Below are positions 10,570-24,009 of a stretch of 64,000 bases of DNA, piece by piece. Source of the stretch: Siphonodentalium dalli (lineage: Eukaryota > Mollusca > Scaphopoda > Gadilida > Siphonodentaliidae); contig CP136067.1 in the NCBI GenBank assembly GCA_032622095.1, positions 129,163,990-129,227,989 of the forward strand. Direction: 5' to 3'. The notes under the pieces were generated by a model. That model was not told where the DNA came from and made no database searches. It saw only the letters and a list, made by a program, of their open reading frames with translations. A program made the translations under genes and the position numbers. Position 1 is the first letter of the stretch; each line of letters begins with the position of its first letter.

Positions 10570-13500
10570 TGGTGGTATTATTGAGGGACATTGTTGGTAT
10601 TATTGAGGGACATTGGTGGTATTATTGAGGGGCATTGGTGGTATTATTGAGGAGCATTGGTGGTATTATTGAGGGGCATTGGTGGTATTATTGAGGGACA
10701 TTGGTGGTATTATTGAGGGACATTGTTGGTATTATTGAGGGACATTGTTGGTATTATTGAGGGACATTGGTGGTATTATTGAGGGGTATTGGTGGTATTA
10801 TTGAGGGACATTGGTGGTATTATTGAGGGACATTGTTGGTATTATTGAGGGACATTGTTGGTATTATTGAGGGACATTGGTGGTATTATTGAGGGGCATT
10901 GGTGGTATTATTGAGGGACATTGGTGGTATTATTGAGGGACATTGGTGGTATTATTGAGGGACATTGGTGGTATTATTGAGGAGCATTGATGGTATTATT
11001 GAGGGACATTGGTGGTATTATTGAGGAGCATTGGTGGTATTATTGAGGAGCATTGGTGGTATTATTGAGGGGCATTGGTGGTATTATTGAGGGACATTGG
11101 TGGTATTATTGAGGGACATTGTTGGTATTATTGAGGGACATTGTTGGTATTATTGAGGGACATTGGTGGTATTATTGAGGGGCATTGGTGGTATTATTGA
11201 GGGACATTGGTGGTATTATTGAGGGACATTGTTGGTATTATTGAGGGACATTGGTGGTATTATTGAGGGACATTGTTGGTATTATTGAGGGACATTGGTG
11301 GTATTATTGAGGGACATTGTTGGTATTATTGAGGGGCATTGGTGGTATTATTGAGGAACATTGGAGGTATTATTGAGGGACATTGTTGGTATTATTGAGG
11401 GACATTGTTGGTATTATTGAGGGACATTGTTGGTATTATTGAGGGACATTGGTGGTATTATTGAGGGGCATTGGTGGTATTATTGAGGGACATTGGTGGT
11501 ATTATTGAGGGACATTGTTGGTATTATTGAGGGACATTGTTGGTATTATTGAGGGACATTGGTGGTATTATTGAGGGTATTGGTGGTATTATTGAGGGAC
11601 ATTGGTGGTATTATTGAGGGACATTGGTGGTATTATTGAGGGGTATTGATGGTATTATTGAGGGGTATTGGTGGTATTATTGAGGGACATTGTTGGTTTT
11701 ATTGAGGGGTGTTGGTGGTATAATTGAGGGGTATTGGTGGTATTGTTGATGGACATTGGTGGTATTATTGAGGGACAATGTTGGTATTACTGAGGGACAT
11801 TGGTGGTATTATTCAGGGGTATTGGTGGTATTATTGAGGGACATAGGTGGTATTATTGAGGGGTATTGGTGGTATAATTGAGGGGTATTGGTGGTATAAT
11901 TGAGGGGTATTGGTGGTATTATTGAGGGACATTGGTTGTATTATTGAGGGACATTGGTGGTATTATTGAGGGGTATAGGTGGTTTTATTGAGGGGTATTG
12001 GTGGTATAATTGAGGGGTATTGGTGGTATTGTTGATGGACATTGGTGGTATTATTGAGGGACAATGTTGGTATTATTGATGGACATTGGTGGTATTATTG
12101 AGGGGTATTGGTGGTATTATTGAGGGACATTGGTAGTATTATTGAGGGTATTGGTGGTTTTATTGAGGGGTATTGGTGGTATTATTGAGGGACATTGGTG
12201 GTATTATTGAGGGTATTGGTGGTTTTATTGAGGGGTATTGGTGGTATTATTGAGGGGTATTGGTGGTATTATTGAGGGGTATTGGTGGTATTATTGAGGG
12301 ACATTGGTGGTATTATTGAGGGACATTGGTGGTATTATTGAGGGTATTGGTGGTATTATTGAGGGTATTGGTGGTTTTATTGAGGGGTATTGGTGGTATT
12401 ATTGAGGGTATTGGTGGTATTATTGAGGGACATTGGTGGTATTATTGGGGGACATTGGTGGTATTATTGATTAGCATTGGTGGTATTATTGAGGGACATT
12501 GGTGGTTTTATTGAGGGGTATTGGTGGTATTATTGAGGGTATTGGTGGTATTATTGAGGGACATTGGTGGTATTATTGAGGGTATTGGTGGTATTATTGA
12601 GGGTATTGGTGGTTTTATTGAGGGGTATTGGTGGTATTATTGAGGGTATTGGTGGTATTATTGAGGGACATTGGTGGTATTATTGAGGGTATTGGTGGTT
12701 TTATTGAGGGGTATTGGTGGTATTATTGAGGGTATTGGTGGTTTTATTGAGGGGTATTGGTGGTATTATTGAGGGTATTGGTGGTATTATTGAGGGACAT
12801 TGGTGGTATTATTGAGGGACATTGGTGGTATTATTGAGGGGAATTGGTGGTATTATTGAGGGGTATTGGTGGTATTATTGAGGGACATTGGTGGTATTAT
12901 TGAGGGACATTGGTGGTATTATTGAGGGACATTGGTGGTATTATTGAGGGGTATTGGTGGTATTATTGAGGGACATTGGTGGTATTATTGAGGGACATTG
13001 GTGGTATTATTGAGGGACATTGGTATTATTGAGGGACATTGGTGGTATTATTGAGGGACATTGGTGGTATTATTGAGGGGTATTGGTGGTATTATTGAGG
13101 GGTATTGGTGGTATTATGAGGGACATTGGTGGTATTATTGAGGGACATTGGTGGTATTATTGAGGGACATTGGTGGTATTATTGAGGGGTATTGGTGGTA
13201 TTATTGAGGGTATTGTTGGTATTATTGAGGGTATTGGTGGTTTTATTGAGGGGTATTGGTGGTATTATTGAGGGTATTGGTGGTTTTATTGAGGGGTATT
13301 GGTGGTATTATTGAGGGTATTGGTGGTTTTATTGAGGGGTATTGGTGGTATTATTGAGGGACATTGGAGGTATTATTGAGGGACATTGTTGGTATTATTG
13401 AGGGACATTGTTGGTATTATTGAGGGACATTGGTGGTATTATTGAGGGGTATTGGTGGTATTATTGAGGGGTATTGGTGGTATTATTGAGGGTATTGGTG

Positions 13501-14331
13501 GTATTATTGAGGGGTATTGGTGGTATTATTGAGGGTATTGGTGGTATTATTGAGGGACATTGGTGGTATTATTGAGGGTATTGGTGGTTTTATTGAGGGG
13601 TATTGGTGGTATTATTGAGGGTATTGGTGGTATTATTGAGGGACATTGGTGGTATTATTGAGGGACATTGGTGGTATTATTGAGGGACATTGGTGGTATT
13701 ATTGAGGGTATTGGTGGTATTATTGAGGGTATTGGTGGTTTTATTGAGGGGTATTGGTGGTATTATTGAGGGTATTGGTGGTTTTATTGAGGGGTATTGG
13801 TGGTATTATTGAGGGTATTGGTGGTATTATTGAGGGGTATTGGTGGTATTATTGAGGGTATTGATGGTATTATTGAGGGACATTGGTGGGTATTATTGAG
13901 GGGTATTGGTGGTATTATTGAGGGACATTGGTGGTATTATTGAGGAGCATTGGTGGTATTATTGAGGGACATTGGTGGTATTATTGAGGGACATTGGTGG
14001 TATTATTGAGGAGCATTGATGGTATTATTGAGGGACATTGGTGGTATTATTGAGGGGTATTGGTGGTATTATTGAGGGGTATTGGTGGTATTATTGAGGA
14101 GCATTGATGGTATTATTGAGGGACATTGGTGGGTATTATTGAGGGGGGTATTGGTGGTATTATTGAGGGGTATTGGTGGTATTATTGAGGGGGGTATTGG
14201 TGGTATTATTGAGGGGGGTATTGGTGGTATTATTGAGGGATATTGGTGGTATTATTGAGGGACATTGGTGGTATTATTGAGGGTATTGGTGGTATTATTG
14301 AGGGGTATTGGTGGTATTATTGAGGGACATT
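10570..14331. repeat. Higher-order unit A inside the minisatellite
   Basis: The order of rare variants here is repeated 3,762 bp later. Examples are the 'attgttggttttattgaggggtg' neighbourhood near 11690, 'tattgttgatgg' near 11745 and 'attattgattagcattgg' near 12465, which return near 15452, 15507 and 16227. Small differences exist, such as one shortened unit near 13020 and G-run lengths near 14140-14220. The start boundary is approximate because the monomers are so alike. Confidence 0.8.
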
Positions 14332-17300
14332 GTTGGTATAATTGAGGGACATTGTTGGTATTATTGAGGGACATTGGTGGTATTATTGAGGGGTATTGGT
14401 GGTATTATTGAGGGACATTGGTGGTATTATTGAGGGACATTGTTGGTATTATTGAGGGACATTGTTGGTATTATTGAGGGACATTGGTGGTATTATTGAG
14501 GGGCATTGGTGGTATTATTGAGGGACATTGGTGGTATTATTGAGGGGTATTGGTGGTATTATTGAGGGACATTGGTGGTATTATTGAGGGACATTGTTGG
14601 TATTATTGAGGGACATTGTTGGTATTATTGAGGGACATTGGTGGTATTATTGAGGGGCATTGGTGGTATTATTGAGGGACATTGGTGGTATTATTGAGGG
14701 ACATTGGTGGTATTATTGAGGGACATTGGTGGTATTATTGAGGAGCATTGATGGTATTATTGAGGGGACATTGGTGGTATTATTGAGGAGCATTGGTGGT
14801 ATTATTGAGGAGCATTGGTGGTATTATTGAGGGGCATTGGTGGTATTATTGAGGGACATTGGTGGTATTATTGAGGGACATTGTTGGTATTATCGAGGGA
14901 CATTGTTGGTATTATTGAGGGACATTGGTGGTATTATTGAGGGGCATTGGTGGTATTATTGAGGGACATTGGTGGTATTATTGAGGGACATTGTTGGTAT
15001 TATTGAGGGACATTGGTGGTATTATTGAGGGACATTGTTGGTATTATTGAGGGACATTGGTGGTATTATTGAGGGACATTGTTGGTATTATTGAGGGGCA
15101 TTGGTGGTATTATTGAGGGACATTGGAGGTATTATTGAGGGACATTGTTGGTATTATTGAGGGACATTGTTGGTATTATTGAGGGACATTGTTGGTATTA
15201 TTGAGGGACATTGGTGGTATTATTGAGGGGCATTGGTGGTATTATTGAGGGACATTGGTGGTATTATTGAGGGACATTGTTGGTATTATTGAGGGACATT
15301 GTTGGTATTATTGAGGGACATTGGTGGTATTATTGAGGGTATTGGTGGTATTATTGAGGGACATTGGTGGTATTATTGAGGGACATTGGTGGTATTATTG
15401 AGGGGTATTGATGGTATTATTGAGGGGTATTGGTGGTATTATTGAGGGACATTGTTGGTTTTATTGAGGGGTGTTGGTGGTATAATTGAGGGGTATTGGT
15501 GGTATTGTTGATGGACATTGGTGGTATTATTGAGGGACAATGTTGGTATTACTGAGGGACATTGGTGGTATTATTCAGGGGTATTGGTGGTATTATTGAG
15601 GGACATAGGTGGTATTATTGAGGGGTATTGGTGGTATAATTGAGGGGTATTGGTGGTATAATTGAGGGGTATTGGTGGTATTATTGAGGGACATTGGTTG
15701 TATTATTGAGGGACATTGGTGGTATTATTGAGGGGTATAGGTGGTTTTATTGAGGGGTATTGGTGGTATAATTGAGGGGTATTGGTGGTATTGTTGATGG
15801 ACATTGGTGGTATTATTGAGGGACAATGTTGGTATTATTGATGGACATTGGTGGTATTATTGAGGGGTATTGGTGGTATTATTGAGGGACATTGGTAGTA
15901 TTATTGAGGGTATTGGTGGTTTTATTGAGGGGTATTGGTGGTATTATTGAGGGACATTGGTGGTATTATTGAGGGTATTGGTGGTTTTATTGAGGGGTAT
16001 TGGTGGTATTATTGAGGGGTATTGGTGGTATTATTGAGGGGTATTGGTGGTATTATTGAGGGACATTGGTGGTATTATTGAGGGACATTGGTGGTATTAT
16101 TGAGGGTATTGGTGGTATTATTGAGGGTATTGGTGGTTTTATTGAGGGGTATTGGTGGTATTATTGAGGGTATTGGTGGTATTATTGAGGGACATTGGTG
16201 GTATTATTGGGGGACATTGGTGGTATTATTGATTAGCATTGGTGGTATTATTGAGGGACATTGGTGGTTTTATTGAGGGGTATTGGTGGTATTATTGAGG
16301 GTATTGGTGGTATTATTGAGGGACATTGGTGGTATTATTGAGGGTATTGGTGGTATTATTGAGGGTATTGGTGGTTTTATTGAGGGGTATTGGTGGTATT
16401 ATTGAGGGTATTGGTGGTATTATTGAGGGACATTGGTGGTATTATTGAGGGTATTGGTGGTTTTATTGAGGGGTATTGGTGGTATTATTGAGGGTATTGG
16501 TGGTTTTATTGAGGGGTATTGGTGGTATTATTGAGGGTATTGGTGGTATTATTGAGGGACATTGGTGGTATTATTGAGGGACATTGGTGGTATTATTGAG
16601 GGGAATTGGTGGTATTATTGAGGGGTATTGGTGGTATTATTGAGGGACATTGGTGGTATTATTGAGGGACATTGGTGGTATTATTGAGGGACATTGGTGG
16701 TATTATTGAGGGGTATTGGTGGTATTATTGAGGGACATTGGTGGTATTATTGAGGGACATTGGTGGTATTATTGAGGGACATTGGTGGTATTATTGAGGG
16801 ACATTGGTGGTATTATTGAGGGACATTGGTGGTATTATTGAGGGGTATTGGTGGTATTATTGAGGGGTATTGGTGGTATTATTGAGGGACATTGGTGGTA
16901 TTATTGAGGGACATTGGTGGTATTATTGAGGGACATTGGTGGTATTATTGAGGGGTATTGGTGGTATTATTGAGGGTATTGGTGGTATTATTGAGGGTAT
17001 TGGTGGTTTTATTGAGGGGTATTGGTGGTATTATTGAGGGTATTGGTGGTTTTATTGAGGGGTATTGGTGGTATTATTGAGGGTATTGGTGGTTTTATTG
17101 AGGGGTATTGGTGGTATTATTGAGGGACATTGGAGGTATTATTGAGGGACATTGTTGGTATTATTGAGGGACATTGTTGGTATTATTGAGGGACATTGGT
17201 GGTATTATTGAGGGGTATTGGTGGTATTATTGAGGGGTATTGGTGGTATTATTGAGGGTATTGGTGGTATTATTGAGGGGTATTGGTGGTATTATTGAGG

Positions 17301-18093
17301 GTATTGGTGGTATTATTGAGGGACATTGGTGGTATTATTGAGGGTATTGGTGGTTTTATTGAGGGGTATTGGTGGTATTATTGAGGGTATTGGTGGTATT
17401 ATTGAGGGACATTGGTGGTATTATTGAGGGACATTGGTGGTATTATTGAGGGACATTGGTGGTATTATTGAGGGTATTGGTGGTATTATTGAGGGTATTG
17501 GTGGTTTTATTGAGGGGTATTGGTGGTATTATTGAGGGTATTGGTGGTTTTATTGAGGGGTATTGGTGGTATTATTGAGGGTATTGGTGGTATTATTGAG
17601 GGGTATTGGTGGTATTATTGAGGGTATTGATGGTATTATTGAGGGACATTGGTGGTATTATTGAGGGGTATTGGTGGTATTATTGAGGGACATTGGTGGT
17701 ATTATTGAGGAGCATTGGTGGTATTATTGAGGGACATTGGTGGTATTATTGAGGGACATTGGTGGTATTATTGAGGAGCATTGATGGTATTATTGAGGGA
17801 CATTGGTGGTATTATTGAGGGGTATTGGTGGTATTATTGAGGGGTATTGGTGGTATTATTGAGGAGCATTGATGGTATTATTGAGGGACATTGGTGGTAT
17901 TATTGAGGGGTATTGGTGGTATTATTGAGGGGTATTGGTGGTATTATTGAGGGGGGTATTGGTGGTATTATTGAGGGGGGTATTGGTGGTATTATTGAGG
18001 GGTATTGGTGGTATTATTGAGGGACATTGGTGGTATTATTGAGGGTATTGGTGGTATTATTGAGGGGTATTGGTGGTATTATTGAGGGACATT
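14332..18093. repeat. Higher-order unit B inside the minisatellite
   Basis: Second copy of unit A, directly adjacent and in the same orientation, offset 3,762 bp. After about 18,090 the variant order no longer matches the sequence following unit A. Confidence 0.8.
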
Positions 18094-19222
18094 GGTGGTA
18101 TTATTGAGGGGTATTGGTGGTATTATTGAGGAGCATTGATGGTATTATTGAGGGACATTGGTGGTATTATTGAGGGGTATTGGTGGTATTATTGAGGGGT
18201 TTTGTTGGTATTATTGAGGGACATTGGTGGTATTATTGAGGGACATTGGTGGTATAATTGAGGGGTATTGGTGGTATTATTGAGGGGTATTGGTGGTATA
18301 ATTGAGGGGCATTGGTGGTATTATTGAGGGACATTGGCGGTATTATTGAGGGGTATTGGTGGTATTATTGAGGGGTATTGGTGGTATTATTGAGGGGTAT
18401 TGGTGGTATTATTGAGGGGGGTATTGGTGGTATTATTGAGGAGGGTATTGGTGGTATTATTGAGGGGTATTGGTGGTATTATTGAGGGACATTGGTGGTA
18501 TTATTGAGGGACATTGGTGGTATTATTGAGGAGCATTGGTGGTATTATTGAGGGTATTGGTGGTATTATTGAGGGTATTGGTGGTATTATTGAGGGACAT
18601 TGGTGGTATTATTGAGGGACATTGGTGGTATTATTGAGGAGCATTGGTGGTATTATTGAGGGTATTGGTGGTATTATTGAGGAGCATTGGTGGTATTATT
18701 GAGGGTATTGGTGGTATTATTGAGGAATATTCGTGGTATTATTGAGGGGTATTGGTGGTATTATTGAGGGACATTGGTGGTATTATTGAGGGACATTGGT
18801 GGTATAATTGAGGGGTATTGGTGGTATAATTGAGGGGTATTGGTGGTATTATTGAGGGGTATTGGTGGTATTATTGAGGGGTATTGGTGGTATTATTGAG
18901 GGACATTGGTGGTATAATTGAGGGGTATTGGTGGTATTATTGAGGGGTATTGGTGGTATAATTGAGGGGTATTGGTGGTATTATTGAGGGGTATTGGTGG
19001 TATAATTGAGGGGGGTATTGATGGTATTATTGAGGGACATTGCTGGTATTATTGAGGGACATTGAGGGACATTGGTGGTATTATTTTAAAATATTTCGCT
19101 GATCCATCTGTTCCGACATGAAACCATTGGTCGGATATAAATCGACTATATTTGGTAAATTTCTTAGCGATGGTCAATCGGGGACATTCTATCGTTTAAC
19201 ATTGTCTCTTGTATACTACCAT

Positions 19223-19440
19223 GGCGTATATAACAGGCGCCTGTATAGGAACGGCGCATAATGACAGTGTGGCTGGGTGAACAGGCGACTATATATATAG
19301 GAACGGCGCATAATGGCAGTGTGGCTGTGTGAACAGGCGTCTATATATATAGGAACGGCGCATAATGGCAGTGTGGCTGGGTGAACAGGCGCCTATATAT
19401 AGGAACGGCCCATAATGGCAGTGTGGCTGTGTGAGCGTTA
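19223..19440. repeat. ~52-bp tandem repeat, four copies
   Basis: Units contain 'gtgtggctgggtgaacaggc', then 'ctatatatataggaacggc' and 'gcataatggca'. The unit starts at 19267, 19319, 19371 and 19421 give spacings of 52, 52 and 50 bp. Confidence 0.85.
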
Positions 19441-19775
19441 CACACGCCTGTGATTTGGAAAGTAAAGGTTCAAATGAGTCAGGTCTGTTTAACAAATTTG
19501 AGACTTTTCAGTTCATATTATATTTATGCGTTAAACTACGAATTAATTATTTAAAGTTTTGTTTGCGATAACACAGATTATATAAATATTAAATATCAAA
19601 TGGTGTGATACTCTAACATAGATTATATAAACATTACCCGTGTGATGCTCGATTTCTGCTAATCTACATGAGATTAATTGATATCTGTTTCATATGTCAG
19701 ATCAGTTCTGCAACAGATACCAATGTAACTCTTCTCTCGTGTTTTTTTTCCCCTTGGCATAGAACAAGCTTTGAG

Positions 19776-20342
19776 TTAAATGGGTACTGTACGCCATTTT
19801 CAATAAATTCCTGGTAATAACTATGATCTAATATCGATATTATACAGAAAAATAAGTAATTTGAATCGAAGATGCACTCTTCAAACGATCAGGTCAATAG
19901 GTTATCTTAAAATCAAAGTTAATAATTTGATAAAAATTTAACTAATGGCTGGAGCCATAATATAAATCGCGAATTTCCGTGTACAAGACGTAATCAAATT
20001 AATTCACGGATAGTGGATTGAGTAACGCGCGGCACACATGATCGTTTAAACAATTATATTGATACCCAAACCACTCACTGACTGGTGACTATATAATAAC
20101 TTCAATGAGACATGGGACTAGTATATTAAACATATAATATAACATTTATTTGATACATTCGCTTGAAAACTGTAAAAAAAATTCTCGACAACGATAATTT
20201 GTATTTTCGCATTCCAGATAATCTGCCATCCATAACATTACTTCGTACTCAACAGACTTTTAAATAATGTAAATCTGGTTACCTTATTCTACGACTCAGA
20301 GTCTATAGAAACCAACAACATTTTAGTACAGTATCCCTTTAA
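19776..20342. mobile_element. TTAA-flanked MITE, 'GGGTACTGTACGCCATTTTC' family
   Basis: Bounded by TTAA on both sides, with ends 'aatgggtactgtac' and the inverse 'gtacagtatccctt'. An inverted relative lies at 29535-30065, sharing the 'caccattcc..gaattattt' style interior and both ends. No transposase ORF. Confidence 0.75.
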
Positions 20343-20370
20343 AGACACCTAAACTGTTCGTGTACCATGG

Positions 20371-20580
20371 TTAACCTTTTCTATATAAAGCATCATTGAT
20401 GAGTAGTTATCCCATAGGAAACGTTCAGATAATAAGTTTAACCCTTTCTATACTAAAGCATCATTGATGAGTAGTTATCCCTTAGGAAACGTTCAGATAG
20501 TAAGTTTAACACTTTCTATATAAAAACATCATTGACGAGTAGTTATCCCATAGGAAATGTTCAGATAGTAATTACAACAA
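20371..20580. repeat. ~67-bp tandem repeat, three copies, made from a MITE end
   Basis: Units start 'ttaacccttt' and 'ctatactaaagcatc', then 'gagtagttatccc' and 'ggaaacgttcagata'. The same words form the ends of the TTAACACTTTCTATACTAAA elements at 29163 and 34661. A lone further end lies near 20697-20715. Confidence 0.75.
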
Positions 20581-20807
20581 AACGACCATTATCTTAACAT
20601 TTCCCTAAATAAATTTACCTGATTTCTGCTTATAGTACCTGTACATTCATTCAAATCAATAATAAACCATTTTTATGCTGACTGTGATAATCCACTTAGT
20701 ATAGAAATGGTTCAAGATTGTGTATCTCTTCCATGAATTTTCTGTATATAATCTGTATATAAATACATAAAAAATATATAATGTAGGTTGTCAGGGGCCG
20801 CCCAGCG

Positions 20808-20886
20808 ATGGCGAAGTTGGTTCCATTCCCGATAAGGGCGGATTTTTATCTTCCACGCAACGAGAGAGTAACCTGGTTGAATCATC
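20808..20886 (+). CDS. Possible 5' coding fragment, interrupted by a MITE
   Basis: An ATG after a GC-rich leader opens a frame reading MAKLVPFPIRADFYLPRNER and on to WLNHL. It has a balanced, coding-like codon use that differs from the surrounding A/T-rich DNA. The frame then runs straight into the TTAA insertion site of the MITE at 20890, whose sequence supplies the rest of the apparent ORF. A weak splice donor (GTAACC) exists at 20860. I recognise no family. It could be a first exon, a pseudogene fragment or chance. Confidence 0.25.
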
Positions 20887-20889
20887 TCT

Positions 20890-21288
20890 TTAACCCTTTA
20901 CCCAACAAACCGGCCAAAACCGGCCAAATAAAGCTTCAACAGCCTAAAATATCTTCGGTCTGTCTCAATAGAACCATACAAATATGGATATCATTGGAAC
21001 CGGCTCCTTGACCACATTGTGATAGTTACAGTTATGCCCTGTGCCAATGCATTCTCTTATATATGCGAGTCGACCATAGGTCGCCTCGCATATATAAGAG
21101 AATGCATTGGCCTAAAAAAAATCTTTTTTAACACTTTTTACCATTTTTTCTTACATTCTTTAACAATTTTATAATTTTTAATGTGTTAAGCCAATGCATT
21201 CTCTTATATATGCGAGGCGACCTATGGTCGACTCGCATATATAAGAGAATGCATTGGCACAGTGCCGTTCTGTTGGGTAAAGGGTTAA
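20890..21288. mobile_element. TTAA MITE (TTAACCCTTTACCCAACA) with nested double-hairpin element
   Basis: The 18-bp terminal inverted repeats TTAACCCTTTACCCAACA and TGTTGGGTAAAGGGTTAA match perfectly and include TTAA, as in piggyBac-type elements. The left interior has 'ccggccaaaaccggcc' and 'ataaagcttcaacagcc'. The right part is a double-hairpin element with hairpins at 21043-21111 and 21190-21258. Other copies are at 26229, 36450, 40012, 40443 and 42800. Confidence 0.88.
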
Positions 21289-21336
21289 TAGCTTTCCAAA
21301 TAATAAGCTGTCTTGGTTATTGATTGAATTGTTTAG

Positions 21337-21403
21337 GATTCTCATGGTGCGCGGTCTTCTTGGTGCCTGTCAAGCCATCATACGTCGTCGCTAGCTTCTC
21401 TCG
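21337..21403 (+). CDS. Candidate short internal exon
   Basis: Preceded by 'gaattgtttag' (AG acceptor) and followed by GTAAGT, a consensus donor. Two frames are open across its 67 bases; one reads FSWCAVFLVPVKPS and on, with mostly C- or G-ending codons. It starts 48 bp after the MITE that interrupts the fragment at 20808, so both could belong to one plus-strand gene. No family recognised. The support is splice signals and base composition only. Confidence 0.25.
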
Positions 21404-22040
21404 GTAAGTGACGCTGTACAAATACCAGAATGAATTTACCAAAAAATACGTGTTCAATAATAATTTTGTCGCCGACAAAACAGACTCATCACAAAATACC
21501 AGAATCGTGTTCAAACCTGTCCATATATATGATGATTTCCCCCATTAAATGTCACATATACCGCAGTATTATATCTCAAATTGCTTTGGCAGGTGAATGT
21601 CAGACACATTTCATGGACACAACTGCTGCACTGCAGTAACAGTGCAACTTCAATGGTTGTATATATATACGATACCAGTTTCATGTTTCGCCAGGTAACT
21701 CGGTGCTATTATTGGAATCATTTGATAGCAGACGACAATTTTATTGGTGAAACTATCGGTAAGATATATTACTCTTGTAGAGATTGTGTGCCTGTGCAGT
21801 GTTACGAATGTCACTGTTTTACCAGGTCAACGCAAATGACGTGCTTAGTGATACACGCCACGGAACAACTGAGTCGTAGTTTGAAGTGACACTTTTTTTT
21901 ACTTTAAACATATTTTATTTGTAATAATACAAAGTGGATTGGGGGACAAGTTTCATAACTTAATGAGCCCCTCTCCGGTATACATTGTTACACATTTGTT
22001 TCAATGTGATAACTTTGCCTCACTTGATACAAACTGCAGA

Positions 22041-22870
22041 GTTCAGTCCCCTGCTAGGCTGCTACGCTGGTATTACACTGCCAACGCCTACACACAATGT
22101 GAGGAAATCACTCATATAGAGTTCAGTCCCCTTCTATACGCTGGATTTAACACTGCCAACACCTACACACAATGTGAGGAAATCACTCATATAGAGTTCA
22201 GTCCCCTGTTACGCTGGATTTAACACTGCCACCACACACACACGATGTGAGGAAATAACTCATATAGAGTTCAGTCCCCTACTACGCTGGATTTAACACT
22301 GCCAACACCCACATACAATGTGAGGAAATCACTCATATATAGTTCAGTCCCCCGCTACGCTGGATTTAACAATGCCAACACCCACACACGATGTGAGGAA
22401 ATCACTCATATATAGAGAGTTCAGTCCCCTTCTACGCTGGATTTAACACTGCCAACAACCACACACAATGTGAGGAAATCACTCATATAGAGTTCAGTCC
22501 CCTTCTACGCTGGATTTAACACTGCCAACACCCACACACGATGTGAGGAAATAACTCATATAGAGTTCAGTCCCCTGCTACGCTGGATTTAACACTGCCA
22601 ACACCTACACACAAAGTGAGGAAATAACTCATATACAGTTCAGTCCCCTGTTACGCTGGATTTAACACTGCCAACACCCACACACAATGTGAGGAAATCA
22701 CCCATATAGAGTTCAGTCCCTTGTTACGCTGGATTTAACAATGCCAACACCCACACGCAGTGTGAGGAAATCACTCATATATAGTTCAGTCCCCTGTTAC
22801 GCTGGATTTAACAATGCCAACACCCCACACACAGTATGAGGACATCACTCATATAAAGTCCAGTCCCCTG
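22041..22870. repeat. ~73-80 bp tandem repeat, about eleven copies
   Basis: Units contain 'gagttcagtcccctgctac', 'gctggatttaacactgccaa', 'cacccacacacaatgtgagg' and 'aaatcactcatata'. Spacing between 'gttcagtcccc' starts is 80, 75, 73 and 73 bp in the first units. Copies differ by point changes and 1-4 bp indels. The short ORF at 21939-22223 is a by-product. Confidence 0.93.
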
Positions 22871-23083
22871 TTCGCTGGATTGAACACTTCAAAATCTCTT
22901 AGTGAATGGTCTTTGTGGTGCCAACTGTCCCGGCTTCACGGCTTGCACTGCTGTGCCACATCAAATCAATTATAAATGACGTGCTTTAGCGCTACATACC
23001 CCCGGACGACATACATTCTTGATTAGAAGCGATATATTCAACTATATGGTAGTTTCATTCGACACGAGAACAGGTCCAACAGG

Positions 23084-23146
23084 ATGAATGCCTGGGTGAT
23101 GTCCGTCCTCAAGAGGTCCTATAGAGCTGACAAGTCAACTCTGCCA
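23084..23146 (+). CDS. Candidate first coding exon
   Basis: An ATG opens 21 codons (MNAWVMSVLKRS, continuing to ADKSTLP) with mostly C- or G-ending codons. It ends in phase 0 at GTGAGT, a consensus donor. The upstream DNA is ordinary, with no clear pyrimidine-rich acceptor, which would suit a first exon. No family recognised, and no partner exon is certain. Confidence 0.28.
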
Positions 23147-23851
23147 GTGAGTACTAATGTATTATTCCGTTTAGCATTCCGCGTTTTCGACATCTCTGGT
23201 GTAAAACTCGGTCAAAAAGAAAAGTAACCTTGGTCTTCACATCTGAAACGAACTCAAAGTAATGCTTGACGACTCATGCTGAGAGGAAGATAAATATATA
23301 CGATATGGATGATGGGTCTAGAATGGGGTACTAGTTTACTTACCAAACAGTGCGATAATCCGTGTGTAACCTGTGGTTAGCCGCGCGGTGACTTGGGATA
23401 CGAAAATGTGCGAGATTACTGGACGGGAATGTGCGAGATTACTGGCCCATGTGTATGCAGTCAGCAGTCAGAGGTGCATGGATGAGTGCCAACTATTTTT
23501 AGAAGACGATCGTCGGCCGCTGTTATTGTGTATGCCACTGAAGACGTCTTGCAGGAAACACTTTGGCTTTCGTTTGTCTTGTGTGAATTGCAAATCAATT
23601 ACAGCCTTACAGGTATGAACGGAGTTGTGTTGCGGTGTGTATGATCGGAGCTGTGCGGCGTGCTTGATTGGCGTAGGTTTCCTAATTCGCCAGCGACCCG
23701 AGTGCATCGGCACCGCGATTCATTGTTAAAGAAAGAACGCAATAACCCGATCATTAACTTTTTCATGACCATCGTGGGGAATGACGTGGTTTCGATGTTA
23801 ATGAGTACCACCCGTTCAAAAGTCATGGCGACTTACACCCCAAACATTGAA

Positions 23852-23896
23852 GACTGATGATGATGACGATGATGATAATGATGATGATGATGATAG
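23852..23896. repeat. (GAT)n microsatellite
   Basis: Imperfect run of 'gatgatgatgacgatgat' with a 'gataat' interruption. Confidence 0.9.
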
Positions 23897-24009
23897 GCCT
23901 ATACGAGGAACTAACACCGTTGAAAACATCAGTTTGACTGTCACGAGCATATGCTAGTTTATTGTTGAAATAAGTTTATACCTTATTTGTTCGGAAATAC
24001 TTAGTGGTT

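Larger units (their letters stand above)
10160..19084. repeat. 8.9 kb minisatellite, 21-22 bp unit, about 400 copies
   Basis: Unbroken array of 'attgagggacattggtggt' plus 'att'. The main variants are 'gaggggtattgg', 'gagggtattgg' (21 bp), 'gaggagcattgg' and 'gacattgttgg'. The plus strand is rich in G and T with about one C per unit, and carries regular GGG and GG runs. The two unit lengths shift the reading frame irregularly, so the short ORFs inside (for example 12326-12514 and 16088-16276) are not evidence of coding. Variant order shows a higher-order duplication; see the next two entries. Confidence 0.97.

Noticed and set aside
12326-16276. Two identical 62-residue frames (MVVLLRVLVVLL...)
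   Set aside because: They are translations of the minisatellite. Their identity reflects the 3,762-bp duplication, and neighbouring 22-bp units break the frame.
10160-19084. Telomere- or centromere-type array
   Set aside because: The unit is not a telomere motif, and one 9 kb array without context is not evidence of a centromere.
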